From Thelonectria olida (taxonomy: Eukaryota; Ascomycota; Sordariomycetes; Hypocreales; Nectriaceae): DNA of 64,000 nucleotides. The stretch spans positions 248,001 to 312,000 of the forward strand of contig JAGPYM010000002.1 of the NCBI GenBank assembly GCA_020736575.1, given 5' to 3'. The position numbers were made by a program, and so were the translations under genes. Shown piece by piece: positions 46,401-58,750 of the stretch (positions are counted from its first letter, which is position 1; every line of letters begins with the position of its first letter). The notes under the pieces were generated by a model. That model had not been told where the DNA came from. It did no database searches and saw only the letters and a program-made list of their open reading frames with translations.

Positions 46401-49307
46401 CGCGCATGTGAACCTTGCCGCCAATATGCAAGCCTCACTTGCTGATGGCCAATTGCTTTCCGTATTTGGCGACGTGTGCAGATGTCTTGGGGAGTTTTAG
46501 GAGGCACAGGAGGGTTACTTTATCGTTCTGTACATGTCGATACGAGAGTAGCCGCCGTTGCCTTGATGTTGAAGGAATAAGCCAACACCTGACAGCTTTG
46601 TGGAACGTGGAAAAAGGGTCTGGAACGGGGAGAGATGACGAGCCGACATTTTCTGCTCAAATGACCTCCATCTAGGACACACAGACTATCGACCAAGGAG
46701 TCCACGACATGTATCGCTAATGCATGCTATTTACACAAGGCTGATCAGGCTCGATCTACCCTAAACGTGGACGTATCGTGGATACGAGACACTAATCAGG
46801 CTGTGGAAGCTCAGCCTAGAACTGATGCAATACCTATTCAGGATTCAAATACACCATCATCGTTCATATATCTTATCCCGAACACTCTGCAGGTTAACCC
46901 CGAGATCCGAGGCATTCCAGGGTAGTATCCGCCTGTCCAAGGCCCAAGTGAGATGCATATCTCTCGAAAGGGAGAGTGAAGTGTTGTGAGCTCTGACATC
47001 TCGTGTCTGAACCCCTCTCGATGAGCACGTCGGTGAAGAGCTGGATAGTTGGAAGAACCAACCACTTCATTCTATCTTTGGGACAATGAAACCCGTACTA
47101 TGCTTCGCTGTCCTAGTCACCCCATGCTCCTTGCGTGGGGGAATAGAAGCGCATGACCATAGCCAGGATCAATAGTCCGGTTGCACTCGATAGCAAACAT
47201 AGTCATCTGCTTCGGTTCCGAAGTTTGAGTTTGATAGCAGCGTTAGGTCCCTTGGAACAGCTTACTCCCGAGGCCAGGACTCCCGAAGCACCCAGGTGCC
47301 AGGTCATCTGCCCCCGACTTACACTTGCATGGTACCGGTCGTCGTAGTGGTTGTCAAGATGACATGCCTGCATGGAGCGGCTGCCACGGATACCCCGGAT
47401 CTCAAGGGACAGCAAACTTGACGGACAGCGAGCAAGCAAAGGCGAACTGAACCGGTCAGAAAGCCGGACATGCACAGCGACATCACTACAGACCTTTACC
47501 AGACACTTGCAGACCATATCTAGGCGCGACATATGTGCGTGCATGTTAGTGAGATGACCCACCTTGGATACGCGCCGCCGAGGCGTCGCAAAGGCTCAGC
47601 ACAAAGAGGGGAAGTTGACTGACTTGCTCAAGGGGGTTCGGGATGCAACCACAGAAGCGCACCTACATTACCTTCCCCGCGTTCTCTCAACGAGGTGCAA
47701 ATACCTAGGCAAAGCAAACTAGAATGGTGAGCTACAGTATCTGTCCCATGGCGGTGAAGTTGCAGGCAACGATACGACGTCAATCGGGACGTCGCTGACA
47801 CCTCCGCGGCGTGCGGGTTGAGATCCGTCCTTCCTGACTCCTGGTCCTGGATGCCCCTCAACCGCGGAGATGCTCCCGTTTGATATCTCCAATTTTCAAA
47901 CCTTAACTCGAATAACAATTACAATCTTGTAGGATATAGGCAAAATAAGACTACTCACCTCTCGTTTCCATTGCGTAAATACCCCGAACTCCATCGTTGA
48001 AACTTACGTAAGGACGAGATAAAGATTCAAAACGACAAATATTGCCCCAAATGGAAACTAACTGCAAAGCGGGACTCGCTCGCTCTTGATATCGGCCCTC
48101 GTCAGTCAATGGTCCAAGCGACCGCTCGCACTAATACGACTCGGAAATCGTCTCCGGGGCCCAAGAACGCGGCGACGGTCGCTCGTTAGATCAGCCTCTG
48201 GCCCTCTCCCCGCCGCAATGAGACCACTTCTCGCCCTATTAGAAGCTTGGGCTAACTCTGATGCCTCTGTAACGTGCTGAGTGGCCCGCTGGAGAAGAAA
48301 AAAATAGAAAGAGGAGGAGTCGAGGTGGATAAGGCCCATGAGGGACAGGACAGGGAGGGAGCACTTGCTTGGCGTGAGACAGAGAGGAGACAGGGATTGG
48401 ACCATGGCCCAGGAAGCTGTACCCTGGTTAACAAAAGGCCACTGAGACTACCGTGCGCGGCATAACGTAGCCCAATTTCCCCAACTCTGCGCGATGCATA
48501 TACTAGAGTCCGATGGTGACGCGATAACAAGCATGCAGAATACGTCATTGTTACTTCAGAGTCGACAGAGGGAGCCCATAACTAAGCGAGAGCCGTACGG
48601 ACAGGAAAAAAGAAATTGGAAAAGAGTGAAAAGGGGCCAGAAGAGCAATTGGATAAGCGGTGGGTTGTCTTGGCCGTCGTACCTGAAAATGCAAAGAGCA
48701 CTATGGTGGTTAGGCCTCTCTCCCGTGTCAACCAACCCTCAACTCCGGCAACTATCCCGAATTGAGTGCGTGGTTGGCTGGTTCCTTGGAAAGATGAAGA
48801 GAGTCAGGCAGCTTACGACTCCCCGCAAGTGAAGCAACGTCAGGGTCGACCCGAATGGAGCAAAGGAAACACCATCAACTTTCGCCATCAGGTTAGGAGA
48901 TGAGCAAGTCGAATGTGACCATCCTGTTCTTATCTTGACCGACTCCTCAAAGGAGGGGTTGAGCATGAGGGAGGGGGGCTCAACGACGTTGGCGATCGGC
49001 GGGGGATATTCAACCACTCGCGTCCTATACCAGGACACCCTCTCGCTGAAGCCATCCCAAACGATACGCCTCCAGGTGCCATCTTGCGCTTTAGCTCTCA
49101 CGCGTCGTTGCTTTTTGCGTCCATGCTCCGCATTCTCGCCCGCATGGGGTAGCTGGCATCCCAAGCCTCTTGATATCGGGGAACGGGGAACGTGGAACGT
49201 GCAACACAAGCCAACCACCTGGGCTTGAACGGACGCCTGACAAACCGATGGCTGAGACGGTTCGATGAATTGGCACTTCTTGACAGTCTTGACGGCCGTG
49301 TTGGAGG

Positions 49308-49333
49308 TGGGGGACGACCCTGGGGGACGACCC
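49308..49333. repeat. Perfect tandem duplication of 13 bases
   Basis: TGGGGGACGACCC occurs twice in direct succession (49308-49320 and 49321-49333). It lies in non-coding sequence and is probably a replication-slippage product. Confidence 0.8.
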
Positions 49334-50079
49334 TGAGGCCCTGACCAGTGCGATGGCCGCGTCGAGGGTGTTGAGGTGCCTTCTCACCGGTGTCCGAGCT
49401 GTGCTTTACCCCATGCTTGGTGTGATTTGATCTTCTGTCATTCTCATATCATCCTGCATCCGTGGGTGTCAATGGCCTCCCAACGAACTGTAACTCCCAA
49501 CCAGAGAGGTACGCAATGACCAGCAATGCCCCCTCTCCTGTTGCTCTGCCGCCCGTGAGCACATCCCTCCCCCCGCACATGTTCATTGCGGCTGTAGCGC
49601 CCATGTCGGCCGAGACAAGGGGAATGTCATCCAAGCGTCGAACGCGGCGATAGACTTTGAGCTCGGGTGTGGAGAGAAATGGTCAAGATGTGTGGCTTAG
49701 GCGCTGAGCTGAGGAGTAACTTAGCTGACAAGCAAAACGAATCAATCCGTCGTGTTGCATTTGAGGGGTAAGAAAGGAGGTGGGGTAGTATTCGTTCAAC
49801 AAGGGGTTGGTATAGGTAATGCTGCGCTGTAGCTATAAGAGGAAAAGAGCACAAGGGACGATTCCAGGCCGAAGGGAGATAGGGTGACATCCCCTCGCGA
49901 GTTGCTGCTGGGGCCGGAGGATGAGGACATCCGGATGTTCGTCTTTGCGTTGTGCGACGACTCGAGGAGAAGATGAAGTCTGAATCTCTGCTCGGGAGGC
50001 TGAGTTGCCTTGTCACATCACTCCACTAGCTCCGGCCGGCGCGGAAGATCCGGAAAGTTTGAGGCTCTCCATGCCGAAA

Positions 50080-50098
50080 AAAAAAAAGAAAAAAAAAG
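50080..50098. repeat. Poly-A tract with one G
   Basis: A run of A, one G, then A again, followed by GCAAG. It is a simple low-complexity tract in the gene-poor interval. It could be a remnant poly-A tail of a retroposed copy, but no element is visible beside it. Confidence 0.7.
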
Positions 50099-50568
50099 CA
50101 AGACAAGACATGGATGGCGGAGAGAGACACGTTGACACGGCATGTTTGGCATGTCAAGAGGCGGAAAAAGAAAACTCAACCTCAATCTAGCGAATGTGAG
50201 TAATCATGGCGTTCGACAATCGAAGAAGCTTTTGAAGATCCCTACAAATTCCATATCTTGAAATAAGCCATCTTTGTGGGGGATCGTCTGTCGAGTCGTG
50301 TCCCAGCCTCTGAGCCTCTCAACTCTCCACCCCCGCTTTCTCTCTTACAAGCCGGCCGAGACTAACTGGGGAGAGATGGCGGCGCGGCGACGGAGGGCTA
50401 AAAGGCCATTGCCGCTGGCTACGACCTACGACAAGCACAGACTCGCAGCGTCGCAGGCGCTTTCTGGCGGGCTAGCTTGGGGCTCTTGGCTGGTGACAGG
50501 ACAAGGGGCTGGGCTTGGAGATATTCAGAACACAGTGTTGCAAGCGATGGTTTGGTGTTGTGAGGAGT

Positions 50569-50569
50569 G

Positions 50570-50599
<30 letters not shown>
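50569..50599. repeat. Tetranucleotide microsatellite (GTAT)n, about 7.75 copies
   Basis: An uninterrupted GTAT array of 31 bases in non-coding sequence. It is likely to vary in length between strains. Confidence 0.95.
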
Positions 50600-50600
<1 letters not shown>

Positions 50601-53600
50601 GTCGAGCTTACATCAGGGATGCTGGGGCTAGACGTTGGTTGACGAGCGAAGAGGGTGTATCGATGACTTGGACCGGTGAGGGAAGGCCTGTCATCTCGAT
50701 CTGGACCAGCAATTGCAAGCTTGAAGCCAGAGCTACAACAGGTTTCGGGGTCCAGCCGCCAATGCAGTCGTCAGAATAGAAAGCTGTTGTCGTAACTCGT
50801 TATCAGAACAGGAAACATCGAGAGACAATCACGAGCAGCATGAGGAAAGGATGGCTCCATGCCGGGAGGGCTAAGGCAGGACGATCAGGCAAATCCTCAG
50901 ACAGCTTGTGGCCACTCTGCCCTGTCCAGACATCCGCCATGGTGATCAGGGTCGTACGTCCGGCACTGCAGCATGCGCTGATCCCCTGGGCCTCATTGGC
51001 ATCACTTCTCGAGAGCACACTGGGTCCATTGCGTAGGCGTTGACTAACAAGAAACACTGGCAGGCGCGGAACGGGTTTGAGAATGGCATCGGATCATGTA
51101 TGTCAACCACTCAATCCCCACGCTTGAGCCATCAGATCATGACAGGTCGTGATCTTTGCTCGTGCTGTGCAGATGGATGGACCCTCTCGTTACCAAAGAA
51201 TTGTCCCAGACTTTGGCGAAGGCGAAGGATGGCCCCGCACGCAAGGCCAACCGTTATTCGGAGATTGAACAAAGTCAGACATGCCGCAGATGAATCGTTT
51301 CTTTTAACGCCGCGACCGGCGCCCGAGGGCTTTTTGGCGTGGCTTTGCTGCGAAATGGTGCAACGCGATGCCACCATTTCAAGACACCAGTGGCGAGAAC
51401 CCTGGCCGTTGATAGGGTTGTTGAGAAAACGCCCTCGTTCTCAAGAGAGTTTGCACACCGCTCTTGCTATGGTTCTTGACATTTGGTTGGCATGAAAAGA
51501 AGGCGCCTGTGTGCTGTGTGTGGACGAAAGGCGTAACCCGAAGGTGGAAGAGGCACTCTACTTTTGCTCTGCGACGACGACGTCGCAGTTCTCGACCATG
51601 TTCGAAGCAGATCACAACATATCAATCATGAATCTCGGTGTACGGATTGCCTCATCCCTGTTCCCTGCCCCTTGCCTGCTCGAGGTACGCCCCCTGTCCG
51701 TCCCTCATGTTCCCTGTCAGAAAGGGCGCAAGGATGGTCCGCCTTGGCGAAAAGCCAAAGCCTCAGCAAACCTCTTCTGTGCTTCAATTCGAATGCAGGC
51801 CTCGCACGCAGCCAATGGACGTGTGTAGATGAAGGCCGTTTTCGAATGTTACATCGAAGAGGGGCCACCCCAAAAAGCCTCTTTTCTCTTTGGGTGGCGT
51901 GCGAAAGCCTCTTACTTGTGAGACAGACACCACACACAGTTCGCTCGCTTCAGATACGCGGGGGATAGGCAAACAAGAATGAGGCTTGTGCGCGCGGCTC
52001 TGATAAGCCGCCGTCGTCTGTGACATGCCAGAGAGCGGAGAGGGTAAGAGCTTAGATGCGCATGGAGGAGAGCTTTATCTCAGCGGCTTTTCTTTTTGTG
52101 TGTGGTGTTTTTTTTTGCTCGCATTTGACTTGACACGACGACATCGGACCTCCATCATAATTCGTATCCAGAAAGAATATGCAACGTGAACGCAGGCGTG
52201 AAGGGTTTTGCCACAGCGAGCATCACCGACATGTCCGAAGTCGTCCGGGACTGACGAATACCGATCTGCTGGTTGCAGGCAGCCACCACTACTACAAGAT
52301 CATGACTCCGGGATGCCGATGCCGATAAGTAAGATAATGATATGAAGGCTTTGGCGATTGATCGATTGACGCACTCGGCAGCCTCCGCTCCACACTCAGC
52401 GCGAGCGAGTCCTTCATTCCCCATCCCCCAGAACATCCGTTTCCTTCCCGGGTAGGTAGCCATCGTGCCTCAGAAACTCATCCGCACGTACCGTGCCGGC
52501 CTACCCTTTAGGAACAGCCTTTTTGTCCATCATACGAGGCGAGCGAGGGCGTGGTGGGAAAAGAAGGTTGGTTGGGGGTGTCCAAAAGGGCCCCAAAGGC
52601 CCCTCTGCCGAGAATAGAGAGCGGCGCTAGATGAGCGATCAACGAACTGTGGTGTGTCGACCCGTCGACTCGGTGCCTCCCGCTCTTGGGAGAGGGAGTG
52701 TGAGGCTTGGTGAGAGTCGAGTTGGGCAAAGTTGCCACTATTCACGAAAGAGGCCGAGATGTTCACAAAGTCAATTTAGGAGTCGTTCTGTGGGCGTTTG
52801 CATAGGAGGATACACGGAGGACACGTTGGAGTTGAGTAGAGTTGCAATATCTTGGGTATGACGCCCGTTGCAAGCACGATATGGATGGCGCAATACCTGA
52901 TATGATGATAGCAAGGGCCACATCAGGCCAAACCCCTCTAACAAGAGCTCAGAGAGTGAGAAGTGAGAAAAGAGACGTTAATAAAAAGTCCCCCAGGATG
53001 CTATTGCATACAGTCTGCAGCGATAACGATGGAAATGGCAGTGCCGAGCATGGGCGTTGAGTGCATCTCTGGGTCCCAATGTTGGGGATTTGCCATGTTG
53101 AGCGGGAGCTCCGAGGAGTTGCAAGGGTCTTGACTCCAGGACCCAGAATGATCTGCTTCAGCTGTCGAGGGAGCGGTCGTATCAGAAGTCTCGATGCAGG
53201 GGTGGTGCAAAGCAACCTGTGCGAGGACTGGTCGGCGTCTGTTCCGCAGTGAAAAGCAGGGGAGACTCTGATGGCAAATGGGAATACTGCAGCTGCAGAC
53301 TGTGGCATTCCCTAACTTATCTTATCCTTATCCTTCCACCAACATGGTCAAGGGTATCAAGATGGCGATTCTCATGCGTATCTTCCATCAGATCATCATG
53401 TAGATACATTGCATTGCCGCGACGCAGCGGTGCCTACGGATGTAGTACTCCAGACCTTGGCGCAGGCAGTCACAGCTATTTTTTTTTTCAACTGATCCGA
53501 TTCATCGACCAACAAGGTTGTAGAACTGCACCACGCATTGCACCACCAGACTCCAGCTCCAGCACTACACATACAGTACATGCTAGGTGTGCAGGACGTA

Positions 53601-56600
53601 CGGCATAAGTCACAGTAATGCGGACAGGGAGGGCAAAGTATGGTACGGATGGATACAGTCGTTAGGTAACTTACAAGGTGCGCAGAGAACCTCATGATTT
53701 TCGGTTCCCTAGCGTGTGAGGAGGCGCTTGGTGTTTTGGGCAGCGAATGGCAGGGTCCTTTTTGTTGCTCCCGTCTTGACTTTGTGGCTGCGGCTGGTGC
53801 TCGCCACGCATGTTGGAGGCGGCAAAAAGAAACAAGAAGGATTTCCATTTCCGTTCCTGGGTTTTCGTTTGTTCACTAAATTATCACTTCACTCACTCCG
53901 TTACTGATTGTGTGATCTGCGGGCGGCAACGCACAAAATGCAGCAGATCAAAACTCCTTTTAATTCCTCTTACTGTTCGTTAGCTACCGTCCGTCGGTCG
54001 GCCGTCTTGGGATAGTACCGCCGCGTAGTCATCATGGTAGCAGACGGACTCACGGAGTGTTGAAGAGACCGGGGGGGTAGTTGCCCCACCAGTTTAGTCG
54101 TTCCAAGATTTGGTGTTGCGAGATTCAAGAGAAGATCGAAAGACGATGACAGAGTCGACGGAGAGAAAAGAGGAGGAGCAGCGGCCTAAAAAGCAAGTAG
54201 AAAACTCTTTCGAAAAACGGTCGGCGAGGCTCGTGGGGTTCATCTCGTCAGCTCAAGTCAATCTATTGGCCACATGCAAGTCCTTTGTCGATTCTCCATC
54301 GCTTCAACTGGCCTTACAAAGACGCAGGACAAGGCGAATGCACAGAATATGCAGCTACTTTTATCGCATGCTTCTCACAGGCCGCTGTCATTCGCACTAA
54401 AACCTCTAGGCGAGAATCCCATCGGCGAGAAACCTGAGGCGGGCCCCTCAGTCATCCACCGTGACTACGCCTTAGTAAGGGGCCATCATGATGATATGAT
54501 GATTTGAATCTGGTCCCGTAAGCCGCTGGATGCTTGCCGCCTTGAAAACCTTCCCCCCAAATTCCCGAACCCCAAGCAGCAAAACTAGCGAGGGAAAAAA
54601 AAACGACCCCCGCGCCTCCGTCCGGCTGAGGAGAGCATCGTGAGACCAAGGATTGTGTGTGGTGGTCTGAGAGCAAACGAAAAGCTGTTCGCAGAAATCA
54701 AATTGCATTCCTCCCCGCCGATTGTGTTGATTGACGCCGGGAAATGGAGGCTGTCCGTTGCCATGGCCGGGCTTCGGTGCATGCTTGACCGAACCCTTTT
54801 TGAAATTTCGATGTGCTCAGCTCAATGCCAGTCGCAAGATTCGAGAGCGAAGTTGTGTTTGTGGCTTGGCCGTGACGTCCGTGTGGCGGGCGGGGCTCAA
54901 GACGGTGCTCGAGGGAAAGCTCCCTAAGCTCAGGAGAGACTGATGCAAAGAGTCGCAGTGCGAATTGGCCAGTGCGAGCGTTTCCCTGTGAAAAATCTCG
55001 ACGCTCGTCCTGCAAGGGTGGGAGGGGCGTGGGATGATTGGACGGTGGTCCTGACTGTGGTTCGCTTGTCAGATAGAATCATCGTACGGAGCCGCCAAAG
55101 CGGCCGGGGCCACGGGCGTTGAGAGATCGTACTTTGCAGCTCCGGGGCCAAGGCACAGGGGTCGGCCAACAAACACGAGTGCGAGCTGCGGTGCGCTGCA
55201 GGGGACGAAACAAGAGAGAGACAGGGCAGAGAGGGAGAGACAAGGTCGATGTTGCACAGCATTTGGCTGAGAGTGAGACCATGTCCTGTCCATTGTGCTA
55301 CATTCCGGAGCATTCCTTCCCCTGGGCGTAACCCCACGAGCAGCGCCCACGCTCACAGCCAGGTTACCTACCAGCGCTCCGGGGTCAGCATCTTCTGAGA
55401 CAGCAGACACCTTTCATTGCTTTTGCGCTTCCTTGGTTGCATCTGTGGGAAACGTGAGATGCCAGGTTCGGGTCCGGAACCAATCCTCTGGCCGGCCTCA
55501 GCGCAGGCCGACCCCAGGCACAGAGGGTTTGGAGTGGTTGAGGTGGTGAGACATGGGGAATGGGCGCGTGGTTCCTACGACGACTACGTCATTGACGACA
55601 ATGGCGGGAACGCACCATCAGCCGACATGCATGAGAGCCGCTTGCAGGCCAGAAGACGTTACCGATGCTGCAGCATGGCAATTCGGCCAGCGAAATTGGA
55701 AATGGGCCTCTGCTGCCTTGGTAATCCCCATTATGGGCGGTGCAGTGGATTGTCCCATGAAGTCCCATGATCAAAATCATCGTGATGACGATGCTGGGAC
55801 TCGAAACTCGATTCTTTGTTGACTTGCTCCCATGCTTGCTTTGCTTGTTTTTGGGGCTCAGGATGGCGCGCTGGCAAGGACCAGCTTGGCGCGTTCCACC
55901 CCCACACAGCGAGCGAGACAGTGACAGCCACAGCCTACAGGGAGATGAGAGACAGAATGAACCCCGCGAACGATTGTTTGTTGAAGATAGGACCAGCCGC
56001 AGGTATCCGTTGGGAAGGGGAGACAGCATCGAGACCCCTTCAGTTGTTCTATCTATTGCTTACTGCTGCGGTGGCGTCTTGGTCTGTGTCGACAGGTGCT
56101 CATGGTGCTCCTATGTCGGCATGAGGAGGCTCGAGGAGGTTGCAATTGGAATGTGCATGTCGGTGAGGAGGAGAAGCTGTCGTAGCGTATCTGACTATTC
56201 GTAGTGCTGATGCAGGGATATGCCGTCTCCTGTTGAAGACGGTATGCAAAGGGTAGACGTCGTTTATGCCGTCCGGGTTGGCTGTAGCGCCGGCATTCTG
56301 CGATGGCCTTGTCGAGTCTTTGCGGCCGGTACGAAATAACTACCGTCTGTCGTTTCATGGCCGGTGAGGTGGACTTGGCGCAACCGGAGCCAACGGGCTG
56401 GAGACACACTGTGCACGATTGTTTTTGCACGGCGAGCGCCTCTTTCCTTCCTTCCGCCAACGCTTTTAACTGCCAGCTCCTTGGTAAGAAGGTATGAATC
56501 AGACAGGCGTGGGAAGGAAAGAGGAAGGAAGGCAGGCAGGCAGAGTGTGCCCCACACCCACGCTCGTTCTCCCAACCAAGTCAATTCTTCTCAACTCCAA

Positions 56601-57000
56601 CAATTCATCACCGGCCTCTCATCATTCTGGCCTCACGCACTTCTCTCCATTATCAGAAATGGTGGCATTGTCCCAACTCTGCCTCGCTCCTCCTGCCTGT
56701 CGCCCCAAATCCATCACAACGCATGCCAAGAAGCGCCCCAAAAAAAGTTATCCAACATCCCCCAACATTCTCACACACCCTCCGTCGGCCCCAAGCAAGC
56801 CAGCAACGCACACTCCTCCCCCCATGTCCACTCCGCCCATGCCCGCCATATCCACCATGCCTATTCCTGCATGTACGAAGAATGCACCTAGCGAGCTTAG
56901 ACCAGGCGCCACGCCCAGTTGGTTCCTTGGCTCGCACTCAATCACACAGCAGAATGTGCAAAAAAAAAGGATGAAAAAAAACATCACTCTCACTGCTGAT

Positions 57001-58750
57001 GATCTGACATGCGTTGCCGCCTGTTGACGATGCCTCCGGTTGAAACCATTCGTCTTCACCATGACGACCATCAGAGACATTTTATTCTGTTTGCAAAACA
57101 TCTCATCCCTTTTACTGTTTTGAATTGGCTTGTTCTCTTTTTAATTCTCCGTCTTCCGCTTCATCCTCTCTCTTCTTCTGTTGCCGTCCGTGTTCCAGCC
57201 GTTTGCGTCTCTATCGCTGGCAACGTCCATCCCTCATCAAACTCACTTCCCTATCTGTCGTTTCTCGTTGATTTTTTTCCTTTGTTAGCTTGATCGTAGT
57301 TCTATCCACATCGTCTTTAATCATCTCACTGGACGACGCTCATTCCATTTTATTTTCACTGATCTTTCACTTCTTATTTACACCCTTGTCATTCTCTCCA
57401 AGGTCACCCTTGCTTTCTCACCAAGAGCTCTACCAAAGCCATACGGGGAGTCGATCCAACAAAGAACAAAAAAACACAGACAGAGTCAAGGCTTCTCACC
57501 CTGCCACAGAGGTTTCTCACCACCATTCACCACCTCCATTACCACTTCAGATATATAAGAGGAAAATCTTTACAGTTGCAACACGCCTGGCCACCCACCC
57601 CTAAGAGTAAAAAAAAAAAGACGAAGAATCCACCTGCAACTCGCTACTTCTGGCTCCATCGCCAAAAAGGTAAACCCCGGCTCTCTTAGGTTCATTGAAC
57701 ATCAACTCACCCATCGTCCACACCCCCATCAAACAAGTTACAATCGACTATCGCTATCGCTCCACCGGGCGCCCTTTAGCCATCCCACCCCTACCAAACC
57801 ACCCAAGCCAAACCCTCCATCCCATCCCACCCTTTCCAACCATCCTGGACTCCTTGACGGTCCATGCCCACGCCTCCGTCTACGCGGCTCACAACCTTGT
57901 CTGGCTAGTCGATGCCGCCCAGCCCGGCCGAGTCTTCCAGCACAAGTTGAGCCCTCAAAACCATACTTCTCCCCCCAGGCGATCGACATTGCCTTTGTTT
58001 CGCCTCCCTCCCAGCCCTCAGCTGCACACCAGCTATTTCTTGCTTTGTCAAGATTTCACGACTTTTCTTCTTGTCTCTGAATTACTGACTTACGATCCTC
58101 AGTTTCAGCAAAAAGCAGCTTCTTTTTCACGATTGTCGACGTTTGACTTGCTCCCCTTGTCGACACAGTCTTATCAACCGAAAGACGCAACATTAATCAT
58201 CCACGATTCGTTGCCTCTCTAATCAACAACTTCCTCTGGTCGTCCTTCCTCGCGATCAGTTCTTCCTTCCTCTCATCCGAGACTACGTGCAAACTCCCTT
58301 CACGGCCTGCTCAGTTGCTGGAATATTGCCAGAGCACCTCCCGTGTCGATCGTTTGCTAGTTGTGCCGTCTCTGACCTTGATGTAAGTTGAATTACAGAA
58401 ACATCAACATTTTACAGAACAATTGTATCATCAACAACATTTTCTACCCGAGAACGAAGGATCCCAGCTCCAACTTTCCCCCACACATATGATTCATATC
58501 CCACCCGAGTGACTTCATCGATAAGCCAGCCCGCTGACCAGTGCCTTCCCCCGTCATACAGATCGATCATCGACAGCATTTTTCCAACACTGTCCTTCTT
58601 CGTTGATGCGTTAACCGATCAACAACATCATCCCTACGAAATACTCCCACCTCACCCTCAAGACGATTTCCTACGTGTGGACAAGCTTCTAGGCAAAGCA
58701 TCCACATATCCCCCCTCCCCTTTCCCCTTTTAAAACATCCTCACTTGGGA
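57001..58750 (+). promoter_or_regulatory. Pyrimidine-rich promoter and long 5' leader of the CBM21 gene
   Basis: The plus strand is strongly C/T-rich over most of this stretch, with a TATATAAG element near 57551-57558 and many CCACC/CATCC units. Open frames inside it lack an ATG start and any motif. The simplest reading is a promoter near 57.5 kb and a leader of up to about 1.1 kb. A donor-like AAAGGTAAAC near 57666-57675 hints that the leader may be spliced. Confidence 0.45.

Larger units (their letters stand above)
43401..57000. other. Gene-poor interval of about 13.6 kb
   Basis: I find no reading frame here with a recognisable domain, plausible codon use or splice-supported extension. Frames up to about 175 codons occur (for example 45247-45774, 45871-46311 and 51040-51495), but they overlap rival frames and have random-looking composition. 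Base composition is ordinary, not the strong A/T bias of a fully RIP-mutated repeat, and no transposase or reverse transcriptase motif is seen. Simple repeats are listed separately. Possible contents are long regulatory DNA, unannotated non-coding RNA or fully decayed genes. Confidence 0.4.

Noticed and set aside
57695..58222. 175-codon frame in the leader of the CBM21 gene
   Set aside because: It starts at a non-ATG codon and reflects the Pro/Ser/Leu-rich reading of a pyrimidine-rich leader.
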